A stretch of DNA of 64,000 bases from Brachionus manjavacas (GCA_019054805.1 JAHQIY010000002.1:5890001-5954000); one strand, 5' to 3'. Shown: positions 21,444 through 33,432, counted from the stretch's first letter. The notes: generated by a model from the sequence alone, not told the origin. Program-made: numbers and translations.

Positions 21444-24400
21444 TGTTTATTTCATTCAATTAACGCGTCTAATTCTAAATCTAAATTTTGATATTAACCA
21501 AAAAAGCTAAGCATTTTTTTTTATTTTAATAAAAAATACAAAAATGTGTCATTCTACTTCAATAGAAATATTTAGCATCTAAGTGTCCACCTTTTTTGTC
21601 TTTTCCTTATTATAATCTTTATTTTTATAGCCAACCTAATTTTTAAAAAAAATTATCTTTTTTTTGTATTAATAAAATACATGTCTAATTGAGAAATAAA
21701 ATTGTATTAATAAATAAAATTTGACTGAAATTGGTTTCTAAGCACAGTATGTGGCCTATTGAATACACAAGCTATACAAGTACCTTTTTAAATTATAATC
21801 GAGTTTAATTTTCTCCGGATTTTTTCAATAATTAATTTGATTTTAGCTATTATTATTCTTTATTGACTTGAGTCGTGATGACGAATCTTGAGAAAATTAA
21901 ATAGAATTTTTTTTTTAAGTTAAATCGATAGAAATTAGTTTGTGGTATTTGATTTATTTGATAATGAAAAGAAGCATAATAATTTTTTTATTTTAAACTA
22001 GAACAAGTAAAGAAAATATTTTTAAACTAAACAGGTTTTAGTAATATTTTAGATTAGAATTTTATTAGTCAAAATATGAGCCAGCTTTGCTCTTCGTTTT
22101 ATTTTATGATATCATATTTTCAGCGCATTTAAATTATAATTCTTAGGTCAAGTTCTTGTGTTTATTATCAAAATTTAAATATTTTATTTTCTTTAAAATA
22201 GAGTTTTATTATTGTCTAGATCGAAGCCCTTAATAAATTTTATTTTTAGCTTTTTAATTTAAAGTCACGGAAGTTTTCAAATATTTACAAAAAATTTAGA
22301 AATTTTATTCAAGTGTTCATCAACAGAATTATCTAATTAAAGATAATTTAAAATTTTTGATAGCACTAATTATGAATGATAAAAAGCAACAATTGTTTTT
22401 GGATAATTAAAACCATTTATTTCTTGTTTAATCAAAGACTCATTAGAAGAAAAAAATGATTTAGTGATTCATTTATTTTGGATCTATTGTGGTGTCTGGC
22501 AATTAAAATTGGCAATGACGATTCTGATAAATAAAAATAATATTAAAATATTAACTAGTAAGTCCTTGTGACTTATTTAAATATTTTTTTGTTTAAAAAT
22601 TATCTTATACTAAATAATTTTAGTTTAAAAAATTAACTTAATTCAAAAAAAGGGCTTACAAGTAATATTTTAAATGATTCAAAATATTTTTTTATATTAT
22701 TTTAAAGAGTTTGAAAACGTACTTCACTCAAATAAAAAAAAAATCATTAGAAGACAAAAATTATTAATTAATTAAATTATATTATTTTAAATACGAATTA
22801 AAGTAAGTTTACTCAGATTTAATTTGTGTTACAGATTTTATTTTTTAATTATTTTTTAAAAATCTATTATTAAACTTTTTTTTTTTTTACTTATAATTTT
22901 GATCAAATAAATAATAATAATAGTTAAGAGAATAAAACGCTTTATTAAAATTTCTCTGGTCTTTTTTTAAATATGTTCCTAATTTTACAACACCAACATT
23001 TTTAATGGATCATCAACCACATACTTTTCAAATGTCTCGGCAACAAAAAAATTAAAAAATAAAAGAAATTTAACCTTTTATTAAATGATGCTGTTAATTA
23101 GTCTAATTTATCAATAAAAATAAGAGATACCATTTGTAGTGTACTTTTTTTCCATTTATTACACTAAAATTAGTCAATAAATTCTTAGAAAGCGAAAATT
23201 ATTGGAAAATTTTTAAAATTTTGCAAAGAACAAAGGCTCCAATTTAAAATCAAAGTTCATTTTTATTTTTATACTTGCTCTCTACTAATTTAATACTTTT
23301 CAACACTATACTCCTCTATTTTTGCATTTTAATTCGAATACAAGTAATTGAAAACATATCAATAAAATAAATTTTTTAAATTTCTTTGTTAAAAACCCTC
23401 AGAATTTTCGGAAGATCTTTTCGAAATGACGACTTAAATATTAAATTGAATCCCGTCTAGGTCTAAATTGCTTTTTTTCAAATATAAAAGAAATTCTTCT
23501 TTTGCAAGAATCGGACGGCAAAGCATTGATCGGATCTTGAAAATTTTTGATAATAATTCGACTTATTTTTTGCATCAACTTAAGTTACAGTCCATCTCAT
23601 TTTTACTGACGAGAATTTAAAAGTGGCCTTGTTTTCTAGCCGCAAATTTTTGTTACCAGTGTGGTAATAAAACCAGTACAGACCGAATTTGTGACAAAAT
23701 TGGTTACCAACAGATTACAAAGGGAAGACCCTATTGATTACTTCCTTTATTTTTGCTTTCTTCCGATCTAGCTAGGTATCTAACTTTATATAACTGAGAA
23801 TATCAATCCTTACCTCAATAAATAAATAATTGAAAAAAAAAATTCGAGTTCAGTTTATACTAATCGGCACAAGCACTAATCGGCTTTTTTTCACATAAAA
23901 ATAATCTTTAAAAATTCTATCAGTAGTTTTAAATTACACCCTCGTTTATGAAATCAAATAAAATAAATTTTTTCCATATTTTTTTAAAATAAATAACTTA
24001 TTTTTTATCCTTAAAGCTTTTAAGCTCCCTCAGAAAAATATAAAATAGTTTAAAGTTTATTAGATATCAAATAGAATAAATAAAAAACCTTTACATGTAT
24101 TAAGGTTTAAACACTAGAATAAATTAAGTCCATTTTATTTTTTTATTTGAATTGACACCTTAAAGGCGATGTTTGTTACAAAATAAACAAAAAAAAACAA
24201 AAAATTACACAAAAAAGAGTACTATTTATTAAAATGTAATTTTTTTAGTTCTTAAAACTTATGTTATATTTTTTATTTTTCTTCTTAAAATTTTAATCAA
24301 ATAAACCGATTTTTGACTTTTTTATGAAGATTTTTAGAAAATTGAATTCTTTAAATTATTTTGGCTAATTTATACTGATAAAACTTATTTAATACAGAAT

Positions 24401-26228
24401 TTATTTAATGTAAAAAATTTAAACACACATTGGTATAGAATACTTTATGAGATCATTTGCATAAATAAATTTGAATCAACTTTATATTCTATATAGAAAA
24501 AAATTATTCAGCTTTAAATTTTGATTCAATATATTCATTTTTTTAATAGAAAATAGTATGCAAATATTGACCTGAAGAAATTTTTCTAATTACAAGTGCA
24601 CAGGTTATAAAATAAGCTTTTATCTAAATTACATAACTAAATCTCGATACAATTATAAAATTTTATTATCGTTTAATCTTTGATTTTTGAAAAAAATTAT
24701 TCAAGCATATTAAAATTAAATTTATTCTTTGTTTTATTTCAAAATTTCACGCGAACTCCAAATTAGTTACATAATCCTAAGTAATTTATCTCCGCTAACT
24801 CTATTCAAAATTAGACAATTTAATAAAAAATAATAATAATTTTACTTGTTCTAAATTATTTTAAAAGTATCATTTTCGATCATGAGAATTAAATAAAAAT
24901 AGAGAATTTTCATATTTGTATTAAAGAGGAAGTTATGCAACATTACAATGTTAGTTTTTATTTTATTACAATGAGACTATTAATGAAAAGCTGTCAAGTA
25001 AAAATAAAACTAATCAATCTTTTGCTTTAACCTATTGGAAAACAAAAGTTATAATAAATCATGGAACTATTGATCGGAAAGGTAAAAAACTGACACGCAT
25101 GATTTCAAGTATTTCGCGAGCAATTGAAATAAAAGTGTAATAAAAAATATTGTTTTAAAAGCTTAGCAATTTATGAACATTCGACTAGACCTCGACAATT
25201 CTACGTCAAAGTAAAGCGAATGTTTTTGCTTCGGATTTAGAAATCACTTGAATAAAGATTCTTACTCTCGATAAGATGGATTAATTTACCTCAAGGCCGG
25301 TGTACGATAAAAAGTATTAACAGTGTATAAATAGGCATTCATGCGTGTTTATTAATATTCAAAATGTAAAATTGACATTCAAAAGTTAATGCCATTAGTA
25401 AAATTAAGAAACACTTAAAATTTAAAAACCACTTAACTCGTTTGGGACAATATTTGGTTTTTTAATTTTCTATATATTCTATATATAAATACCAGATTGA
25501 TTTAATCGATTTTAAATATTGATTTTTAATCTTCACATGTAAAATGTCAATAAAATAGATAGTTTTCCTGGTTATTTTAGTGAATATTTTGAATTTTTTA
25601 CTGACTGTTTTCTCATTCATTCGTACAAATAAAAGTCAATACTTTTTATGATTTTTTTGTAAATTTTTTTTTAATAACAACTCGTGATAGTTTGTAGGTG
25701 TTGATTAGTTATTAAATAATTTTGAGTTTTTTCATTAGATCAATTTATTTTTGATTATAAAGCAACATATTTTGACAAATAGGGAAAAATTTCCACAGTT
25801 TTACTATTCAACTCTGTGAATCGAATGTTGCGTAATACAAAAATAATTGCCACCAGACGAGAATTATTTTCACTTCAGATATTAATTAATTAATTTCCAT
25901 TACCAGCAAAGTCTATTTAAGAGAAAATATATATTTTTATTGTATATATCCTTGGTCATTATTTAAGTATGTTTTTTATGAATCATCTCAACTGTAGAAC
26001 TGTAGTATCAAACAAATTAATTTTATTTAATTTAATCTCAGATTTTTAAATTTTACCTAAAAAATGTTTCCAGTTGTAGAGAAATTCACCAGCTATATTT
26101 TAAAGAATATCTTATTTTAAATATGTTGATTTGGTACATTTTAAATTTTAATAAATATTTAAAAAAAATTATTTCTTTTTTTATAAAATTTATTTAACTA
26201 ATTTTAAAAAAAATTCTAGATATTTAAT
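21444..26228. other. Long non-coding stretch with relics of PALS1 exon 1
   Basis: Nearly 4.8 kb with no credible gene. At 22430-22530 the sequence ACTCATTAGAAGA..., TTTAGTGA and GGCAATTAAAWTTGGCAAYGA follows the same order as PALS1 exon 1 at 21250-21355, with many substitutions. A shorter echo (TCATTAGAAGACA) is at 22742-22757. A repeat near 23650-23720 resembles 20535-20585 (CAGT..ACCGATTTTGTGA-like). Otherwise homopolymer-rich AT sequence. Confidence 0.5.
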
Positions 26229-27839
26229 ATGATTGTATCCGATATACCAATGCGTCAAGGGATGACCAAGTCAATAGGAGATACAAAACTAAAAAAGTTC
26301 AAAATTTTTTATTCAATTAGCAGCATATTATCTATCGTAATGTTCGTCTTATTTGCCAAAACTTTGTCAAGTCTAACCAATATTTTAACCAAAACCGAAG
26401 TAAATGTGATCTTGGCCATTTTATCGTGTCTCAATTTAATCTCGTTGTTTGTCTTAACTCAAATTTTGTTATCAAACAAATTCAATAATTTCCAATGCAA
26501 ACTAATCGAATTCAGCAAAAACATTCCATTGACACTGATCACTTATTTGTATTTAACCCGTATATACTACATGAAATTAGATAATTACTATTTTTACATA
26601 TTTTCTTTATCAACATTTTATTTTAGTCTTCAATCCATCATAAATATTATTCTAATTGAAGGATACAACACAAAATTAAATAATTTAATTTTTAAATTTT
26701 TGTTTCGATATTTCTTTTTTGTGAGTAAATCAATGTCTTTGGTTCTTTATTTATCCACTTACAATGATGACATTAGCTCCCCAAAATCTAGCATTAAAGT
26801 TTTTGTAACATCTTTTATATTAATGCTGGCTTCGCTCCTAATTTCTTGCTCATGGTTCTACATTAAGTCAAAATTAAGTTTTATACAAGTTTTATACGAA
26901 TCTTATATTTTTTTAATAGATTATAATGAAAAATTTTTTAAGTCCGATTTAAAAATATTTCATAAAGAAGCAAGCCTAGACATTAAATTAACTAGAATCC
27001 AGACTGTGATTTATTTTATAATCAATTTTATCCTTGTGCTGACAAGTTCTTATTTTTGGTTCTTTAATTCAATAGAAATTTATCAAAATAATCAGGAAAA
27101 GACAACACTTATAAGTTTGTTGATTGAAGAAAAAAATAAAATTTTTTTGTTAAATTTAATTGATTTGGAGGAAAAAATTCGCATGAGACAATTTGAGCTA
27201 GTAGTCGTATTTGGATCTTTTATAATCGCCATGTTAGCTTATTATATACATTATTCCTATTATGACGATGAACAGGAAATGGAAAAATTACCGAATTTCC
27301 TTAATAGACGGTCTTTAATGGAACAAGCCAGACAATCTTTGGGAAATTGTCCAAAAATAATACCATCTATTATAGATTCATTTAATGAAGACTCCTCTCT
27401 TTCGTCGCTAACAGATTCAAGTTTAAGTCAAAAATTAGAATATTCAGAACAATTCAAATACAATTTTACGAACTTGAATAAACAAAAATCTTTTAGTCTA
27501 CAATTTAGTTCGATTCCATATGAAGATAAACAAATCTATGGTTATGATACGTCCAGTGGAGTGATCAGTTCGGCAACAAGCATTAGCAGTATCTATAAAG
27601 AGTTCAGTAATTTTTACAGGTTTTCTGAACCTTTTTCACTTTGGCAAAGTGGTGAAATGACTTTTGATAAAAGTTCTATGACAATAAATAATTTGAGCAA
27701 ACACAATAAAAAATTTGACCAAGCTGAAGACAAAGCCATTAATTTGAAAGTAATTGATTGGATTACAAAAGCCGAGAGACTAGAAAATGATCTAAAATCA
27801 TCGCCAAAATTTCACTCTACCAATTTAGATTTTTTGTAA
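26229..27839 (+). CDS. Multi-pass membrane protein, possibly XK-related
   Basis: A single-exon 536-codon frame with its own ATG. The first about 350 residues contain around eight hydrophobic spans (near residues 25-48, 58-82, 95-115, 122-148, 160-180, 192-214, 258-282 and 326-348). The remaining 190 residues are polar and serine-rich, suggesting a cytoplasmic tail. FKFLFRYFFFVSKSMSLVLY followed by another span, and IQTVIYFIINFILVLTSSYF, are reminiscent of XK-related proteins (scramblase/Kell-blood-group family: 'LWR...SRVLALVLF' and 'YY..ENV.LLLLWY'). I do not see the full family signature, so this is only a suggestion. Convergent with the proline-rich gene, 118 bp apart. Confidence 0.7.
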   Translation: MIVSDIPMRQGMTKSIGDTKLKKFKIFYSISSILSIVMFVLFAKTLSSLTNILTKTEVNVILAILSCLNLISLFVLTQILLSNKFNNFQCKLIEFSKNIPLTLITYLYLTRIYYMKLDNYYFYIFSLSTFYFSLQSIINIILIEGYNTKLNNLIFKFLFRYFFFVSKSMSLVLYLSTYNDDISSPKSSIKVFVTSFILMLASLLISCSWFYIKSKLSFIQVLYESYIFLIDYNEKFFKSDLKIFHKEASLDIKLTRIQTVIYFIINFILVLTSSYFWFFNSIEIYQNNQEKTTLISLLIEEKNKIFLLNLIDLEEKIRMRQFELVVVFGSFIIAMLAYYIHYSYYDDEQEMEKLPNFLNRRSLMEQARQSLGNCPKIIPSIIDSFNEDSSLSSLTDSSLSQKLEYSEQFKYNFTNLNKQKSFSLQFSSIPYEDKQIYGYDTSSGVISSATSISSIYKEFSNFYRFSEPFSLWQSGEMTFDKSSMTINNLSKHNKKFDQAEDKAINLKVIDWITKAERLENDLKSSPKFHSTNLDFL

Positions 27840-27957
27840 AAAAAAATTTTTAAGAAACAAAAATACTGTATAAAACATTTATTTATTTTTGGTCGAATTT
27901 TTATAAAAAATATATTATTTTTTTAATAAAACAGAAATTTTTTTCCAGAAAATAAAT

Positions 27958-29493
27958 TTAAGTAGAAAATTTTTTGTTTTTTTTAATAAAAAAATCTTTT
28001 AATTCAGCAAGACCAGCTTGGTCCAAATCGATGAGTTCAAGTGCATCAATATCACCTTCAAGGTGTATGTTTGGCTTTGGCTTCTGTGAAGCGAATACAA
28101 TTCCATGAGGATGTTCAAGTCTGTGCACAAATTCAGGCAATTTATCCGACGAATTCAATTGTTTCGAATACTTTTGCCTGTATTCACTAGGATTTGTTTC
28201 TTCTATACCCAAATATTTGAGTTCCTGAGTGACTTGGACATCAGGCTTTTGCCAGTCGATGATAACATTTTTTGTTTTTTGAGTTAAATGTTTTGGAATT
28301 GATGGCTTTTGATAAATTACTCGTCGTCTGATGTCATTGTACGGCAACCATCGTTCAATTAAAATAGACTGAGGCTTTTGTGGATCTTGGGGCATTTTTT
28401 CAATGACCAGCTTCCTGGGCGGAGGAGGCATTAGTCTTCCTGGAATGGTGATCACTTTTGTCGGAATTAATTCAGGAGTTTTAGGGGGTTCTTCTCGAAT
28501 TACCAATGGAGGAGGTGTCGGAACTCGTGGTCGATTTTGTCTGATTATTAGAGAAGGAGCCGGAGGTATTTGTCGTGGCGCATCATGTCGAATTATTATG
28601 TCGCCGGCATCCTGAATTTTTGGTGGTTTCAAATACTTCACATTGATTTCTTGAGTATATTTTACTTTATTCAGAGGCTTTTTCTTTATAACAATTGGAC
28701 TGGGATCATTATTTAGAGGATATTGGTCTAGTGGCAAGACTCCTTTCCAATTCAAGTTTTCATGTCGATTCAGCCATGTTCCTCTAGCATCATTAACTCT
28801 GATCATTCCATTTTCTCTAAAAGCTAGTGGATTTTGTGAAAGGATAATTTTTTTCTCCAAATTTGTCCTATACACTGATGAGTTAAATTGTTTTTGATTC
28901 GGAACTGTAAATTCTGAGTGATTATTTAGATGTTGTGGTGTGAAAGAATCTTTTTGAATATTTTCCTTCAAATAATTTATTAGACTTATGGATCTCCTTG
29001 GGCAAGTGTTACTTGAATTCTGTGCATCTCGTGTCCGTTCTCTGGAATGACGAGAAGAAAATTCTTTTACTTGCTCGTTACTATTAACTAACTTGGAAAG
29101 ATTCTTATTAAATTCGTAACTTTGATAATTTATATTATCAAAATTTGAGGGAAATGCATAATCTCTTTTACATGTTATCAATTCATCAATTTTGTTATTT
29201 TTTTGGATATTTTTTAGATTAAAATTAAATGATGAACTCAAGGTTTCTTGTTCTCCTCTTTGGTTAACATTTTTTAATTTATTTTTTTCTGGACCAAAGT
29301 AAGTTGAACTCATTTCCGTCGGGCTAAATCTGTTATCAGATAAAATATTTTTTTTCGTTATTTTTTCAAAATTTGCTATTGGGGTTTCTAACGGAAACAG
29401 GGAGTTCAATGAAATCGCACTTCTACTCTTAGTAAAAAGCGTAGAGCTACTTTTGAAGTTCATACTTGACCAAAACGAATCTTCTTGTATCAT
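27958..29493 (-). CDS. Proline-rich family protein, copy A
   Basis: One open frame; the first ATG is at 29493, giving 511 residues. The N-terminal 150 residues are Ser/Asn-rich and low-complexity. From about residue 245: GTWLNRHENLNWKG, NDPSPIVIKKKPLNKVKYTQ, NVKYLKPP, then repeats of PPAPSLIIRQ, PTPPPLVIRE, KVITIPGRLMPPPPRKLVIE, PQDPQKPQSILIERWLPY and RRRVIYQKPSIP. Alternating proline pairs and hydrophobic-charged strips suggest a structural or cytoskeletal protein, but I do not recognise a named domain. The last 12 residues after GLAELK differ completely from copy B, where an EF-hand-like tail follows, so copy A may be truncated at its 3' end. Copy A matches 37440-38538 almost base for base. 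Confidence 0.85.
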   Translation of the reverse strand: MIQEDSFWSSMNFKSSSTLFTKSRSAISLNSLFPLETPIANFEKITKKNILSDNRFSPTEMSSTYFGPEKNKLKNVNQRGEQETLSSSFNFNLKNIQKNNKIDELITCKRDYAFPSNFDNINYQSYEFNKNLSKLVNSNEQVKEFSSRHSRERTRDAQNSSNTCPRRSISLINYLKENIQKDSFTPQHLNNHSEFTVPNQKQFNSSVYRTNLEKKIILSQNPLAFRENGMIRVNDARGTWLNRHENLNWKGVLPLDQYPLNNDPSPIVIKKKPLNKVKYTQEINVKYLKPPKIQDAGDIIIRHDAPRQIPPAPSLIIRQNRPRVPTPPPLVIREEPPKTPELIPTKVITIPGRLMPPPPRKLVIEKMPQDPQKPQSILIERWLPYNDIRRRVIYQKPSIPKHLTQKTKNVIIDWQKPDVQVTQELKYLGIEETNPSEYRQKYSKQLNSSDKLPEFVHRLEHPHGIVFASQKPKPNIHLEGDIDALELIDLDQAGLAELKDFFIKKNKKFST

Positions 29494-29523
29494 ATTTAAA
29501 TATTTGCAATTGAATTTAGACAA

Positions 29524-30735
29524 ATTAGTCGATAGATTTGAATTAAAAAAAAATTTGCTTGTAGCATTTTTAAAGGTATTTGGAAAATTTTAAGATTTAT
29601 TTGTTGTTTTTTTTTAAATAAACAAAATTTTCTGATATATATGATTTTATAATTTAGGTTTAAAAAAAAAGATATAATTTACACAAAAAATTATCTTTCA
29701 AATTTAAGAAATATTTAAACGAAAATTCTTTATTTCTAGTAAATATCATGTTTTCAAACAAGCTAATTCAACCATAAATTATTGATTAGTTAAGAAAATT
29801 TATGATTATTTTGATTTTAATATACCAATTCAGAATTAATATTTAAAAGATTAAAAATAATAACTATTTTCGATAGATTTCTATCTCTTTTTACAAAGCA
29901 AATATTAAGTATAAAATGTAAAAGTAGTTAAAAAATGCTCAATTCTTAAGTGAAAATTCTAAATTTATCAGTTATTAGTTTTTTGGACACAGATTGAAAC
30001 TTGAATAAAAAAAAATAAAAAAAAAATACTCGAATAGCAGTAAAATCGAATAAAATTTTGAATTATATTGTAAGTTAAATTTGAATTTAGATTTGATTTA
30101 ATTTTATTTGTAAAATTAAATTCGAAAACTACCTTTTTTTATTTAAAATTCGAACAAGACTAAAATTTGAAGGCAATTTAAAAATAAAATAATATCAATT
30201 AAAAATTTAAAAATATTAAAATTTGATTAAAAAATTTTTGCTTCTGAATATTTATTTAAGATAAATAAGAATTTTTGTGTTTGGGAAATATTTATATTTT
30301 ATTCAGTATTTGCAAAATACTATTTTGCAGATGCACAATTTATTATTTATTACTAGTGACAGATTATAAGTCAAAAAAAAACTTACGAAAAACAAATACC
30401 TTAGATAAACAGTTAAACTACAAACTAGAACCAGCTAAAAAATTGAGCTTGAGAATTTTTGAAAAAAAGGGAGAACTATCCCATTCTTCATCAGGTTTTA
30501 ATAAGTTGTTTGTTTTTTGTAATTCTGTAACAACAGTTCCATAAGCTTCATTATTGTGCCCAACCGGTCAATAAATTATTGAAGACATTTTAGGAATTAT
30601 TCAAAGAACCTACATGAATTCTTTAGATTCATTTATTTTTAAAAGAAAAAATTTTCTTTTCTAAAGAAAAAAAAAATTGCAGAATAAACTTTAATTATCA
30701 ATTTTAAAACTTTATTTTATAACCATTTTTGTCTT
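29524..30735. other. Non-coding AT-rich interval
   Basis: Upstream of copy A. An 89-codon open frame at 30275-30544 has no recognisable family and sits in transposon-rich ground; I do not call it a gene. Confidence 0.45.
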
Positions 30736-31150
30736 TAAATTTATGAATCTAAAATCCCACAGTAGCAGTTTCAAAAGTGCACCCTTCAAGTTATTCAGGA
30801 ATGGAGAACTGCTCAACAAGCCTTTGATGGTATCCTTACATTGCTTCTGGCTATTTATTTAATTGTAGAGCAGTTTGTGCTGACTCTTACATGCCCGGAC
30901 AATCGATTCTTCAAATTTACGTATAGACTGTCTAACCGCAGACTTGACCTGCTTGCAAACCATAGTATAAGCTGCTCTAAGTTCGGGATTAAGAGGGGCA
31001 CAACGGACTAATCAATGGAGCTTATACTTCCTTTTGGTAAGGTGCTTGATCTTGTCATTGGACCATTTGGGACAAGGTCGCTTGTGAGTGCTAAAGCGAC
31101 GAGTTGGGATAGCGACTGAAGAGGCATGGTTATACGACGCGACAACTTGG
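30736..31150 (-). mobile_element. LINE ORF2 linker fragment (endonuclease-RT interval)
   Basis: Minus-strand reading gives PCPKWSNDKIKHLTKRKYKL, PELRAAYTMVCKQVKSAVRQ, SIRKFEESIVRACKSQHKLL and YN.INSQKQCKDTIKGLLS. This order (P.W...I..L...K.., Y......VK...R.....FE, K.....LY.YI..K) is the interval between endonuclease and reverse transcriptase in non-LTR retrotransposons. The block is clearly GC-richer than its flanks. At least two in-frame stops. Confidence 0.7.
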
Positions 31151-31550
31151 TTAAATTAAGAGTTATGATGTCTTAACGTTAAATTAATATTTTTTTCATT
31201 TAAAAATCAAAAAATCAAGAAATGAACAAAAAGTTAAACAATTTCAAGAAAAAATTAAAAAGAAGAGTTGTTTAAAACTCACAGGTCTTAAGACAACTCA
31301 AAGACTGGCTTGGACATTAATTTCAGTGACTATGACTTAAAATAGGACATATATACATTTTTTTCATTTATCGGAACATAAAATAAACAAATAAAATAAT
31401 AAAATAATAAAAAATAATTTTGTATAAATTGAAAAATTTAATACACAATATAAATTTATTTTGTGAATATAGAGAAAAAATAAAGATTTTTTATTAAAAT
31501 TAATGAATTTTTTAATCTCTAAAATATCTCCATTTTTTCTTCAAAATAAT

Positions 31551-31908
31551 TCAATTTATAACCTCGTTCGCGCCTATGCCGAGTCCTGTTATTGTCACAT
31601 TATTCTCGAGTCTCGCTTTTTCGCTGTTTTCCTTGTTTACAGTGGCTATGAGAGCTTGTGTTTGGTCACTGGGTTTCCTTCCGTTGACAATACTGGTCCA
31701 TGTGCAACCCGCGCCGCCTTTGTCGTTCGCCTTCTTGGATTCCTCTAGCTGAGTCTTCAATTCTAGCTGAGTCTTCAATAACTAGTGCCATAACCCACCT
31801 GTGCAGTTTCTTATCAGTCTCCGAACTATTACCATGGGGGCTTTCCCAATTCTCCTCCAAGATTTTTAATGCTTCGTCCATTGTGTCCGTAATAAAGATG
31901 ACACTCAC
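31551..31908 (-). pseudogene. Decayed LINE ORF1 fragment
   Basis: Two overlapping minus-strand frames. The later one reads TWTSIVNGRKPSDQTQALIA, TVNKENSEKARLENNVTITG and LGIGANEV, matching the region QWVQVVKQGTKNAKKPADQI...ERIKRKNYVIIYGVPESKKE of the intact ORF1 at 15263-16021 in layout. The upstream frame contains an 18-bp tandem duplication giving IEDSARIEDSAR. GC-rich relative to neighbours. Probably the 5' part of the same dead element as the linker fragment at 30736-31150. Confidence 0.7.
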
Positions 31909-31984
31909 AATTTAATTAATACAGAATATTTTTTTAATAAAGTATTAAGTTTATTAATTTTGATTAATTTTGATATTTCTTTTA

Positions 31985-32335
31985 AATAGTTATTTATTTC
32001 TCTTTCAATTCTTCCTGTCTTTTTAAATATGAAGAAAGTAATCAGATCATCAGCAAACAGGAGTGAGTATTTTTTGTTCGAAAGATCAGCTTTGGGAATA
32101 TCATTAATAAATATGCTAAAGAGTAAGGGGCTTATTACTGAGCCTTGTGGAACGCCTGCGTTAATTGGAAATGATTTTTATGTAAAGTCATTAATTTTTA
32201 CCTTGAAAGATCTGTGATACAAGAATGATCGTATCCAGAGGATAAGATAGTCAGGTATTTGAGCTTTAATTAGTTTAAAGAAGAGCCCTTAATACCAAAC
32301 CTTATCAAATGCCTTAGAAATATCAAAAAAGAGAT
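31985..32335 (-). mobile_element. LINE reverse-transcriptase core fragment
   Basis: Minus strand: ISKAFDKVWY near 32330 (catalytic D), LIKAQIPDYLILWIRSFL, then GVPQGSVISPLLFSIFINDI, and KADLSNKKYSLLFADDL with an intact FADD catalytic box near 32055. Two stops interrupt it. Same family as the piece at 10840-11330. Confidence 0.88.
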
Positions 32336-32480
32336 TTAGAAAAAGAGTTTAACTTATATGATGGAGTAAAAGACGATTTGATTGATATTGATGATAATTA
32401 AGAGGAAGATAATTAATAATTAAGTTCATCTTTCAAATTCAACAATATGAACCTGAACATTTTGAAAACAAAAATTTATA

Positions 32481-33245
32481 TTACAGTACGGCTAACTTGA
32501 ATCGTATGAGTTCAGCTTTTTCACACCAGGGTTGGGATAAAGTTCTTGACAAAAGAGATGCGAATGATATGTTTGAATCATTTTTAATTGAATATAACAG
32601 GATTTTTGAAGACTGTGTCCCATCGAAAAGTAAAAAGCCGTGTAAAGCAACACCAAAATGGCGTAGTCCTGAGTTTAAAAAACCAAGTGATGTGAGCACA
32701 ATCAACATTCTGACAAAACATTTCTGTCAAACTCTTTTACAATTTCTAGCCGTTCATCGAATATCGCATAATATCTAAATAAGCTAAATGAATATATACC
32801 GCCTGGACCGAACACAATCGTCAGGTCAGTCCTCAAAAAATGTCCAACTTTGGTATCCATACCATTATCTAAAATTTTTACTAAATCATTTTCTGAGGTT
32901 TTTCTACCCAACAGCTGGAAATATATGTGCTTTGATTGTTTGTTGCTTTAACGCACATGATTGTTTGATTGTTTGTTGCTTTGTAGCTGGAAAACTGCAA
33001 ATATGTCACCTTTGTATAAAAGTAGTTCAAAGGTAGAGGTTATAGACCAGTTTCCCCGACATCTATTGTTGGTAAAATAATGGAAAGTATTGTGAGAGAT
33101 AAAATTTTATTTGTTATGTTTATAAACGAGCTGTTAGACAATATCCATGCCTGTGTTATGCAGATGATCATACAATGATTGGAGTCATAAATAACAAAAC
33201 CGAGAAGATGTCACAGCAATTACCAGAAGATTTAGATTTATTGAA
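32481..33245 (+). mobile_element. LINE ORF2 fragment with small insertion and internal deletion
   Basis: Plus strand, opposite to its neighbours. NRMSSAFSHQGWDKVLDKRD, FLIEYNRIFEDCVPSKSKKP and TPKWRSPEFKK are the linker. LNEYIPPGPNTIVRSVLKKC, PTLVSIPLSKIFTKSFSEVF and LPNSWK lead into the RT. After a 63-bp insertion the frame resumes with SWKTANMSPLYKSSSKVE and YRPVSPTSIVGKIMESIVRD. It then jumps to FVMFINELLDNIHACVYADD, missing about 70 residues between RT motifs, so an internal deletion has occurred near 33110. Confidence 0.8.
32913..32993. mobile_element. 63-bp insertion flanked by a 9-bp direct repeat
   Basis: AGCTGGAAA at 32913-32921 is repeated at 32985-32993; the 63 bases between them interrupt the LINE frame exactly inside the NSWK codons. 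The insert contains TGATTGTTTGTTGCTTT twice. Its first 33 bases recur inverted at 33433-33465. The size and duplication fit a tiny mobile insertion or a templated repair patch. Confidence 0.7.
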
Positions 33246-33432
33246 TGAATGATGATCTTTTAATTTTAATTTTATATCAATTCCAAAACTATTGCAATTT
33301 TTGAAAAAGATTAATACTGTTCCAAACAAATATATAATAATGTTTGATAAAAAAAAGTTGTTTTTCTCATAGGCTTTTACTACAGAAAACAAGTGTGTAT
33401 TTATAATAGTTTTAAAAACTTGTTGAGATTTT

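Noticed and set aside
28105..28615. Plus-strand Gly-rich open frames opposite copy A
   Set aside because: Antisense of proline codons reads as glycine; not an independent gene.
30275..30544. 89-codon open frame possibly resembling a BED finger
   Set aside because: Only a vague Cys/His pattern; the spacing does not fit a finger and the flanks are non-coding.
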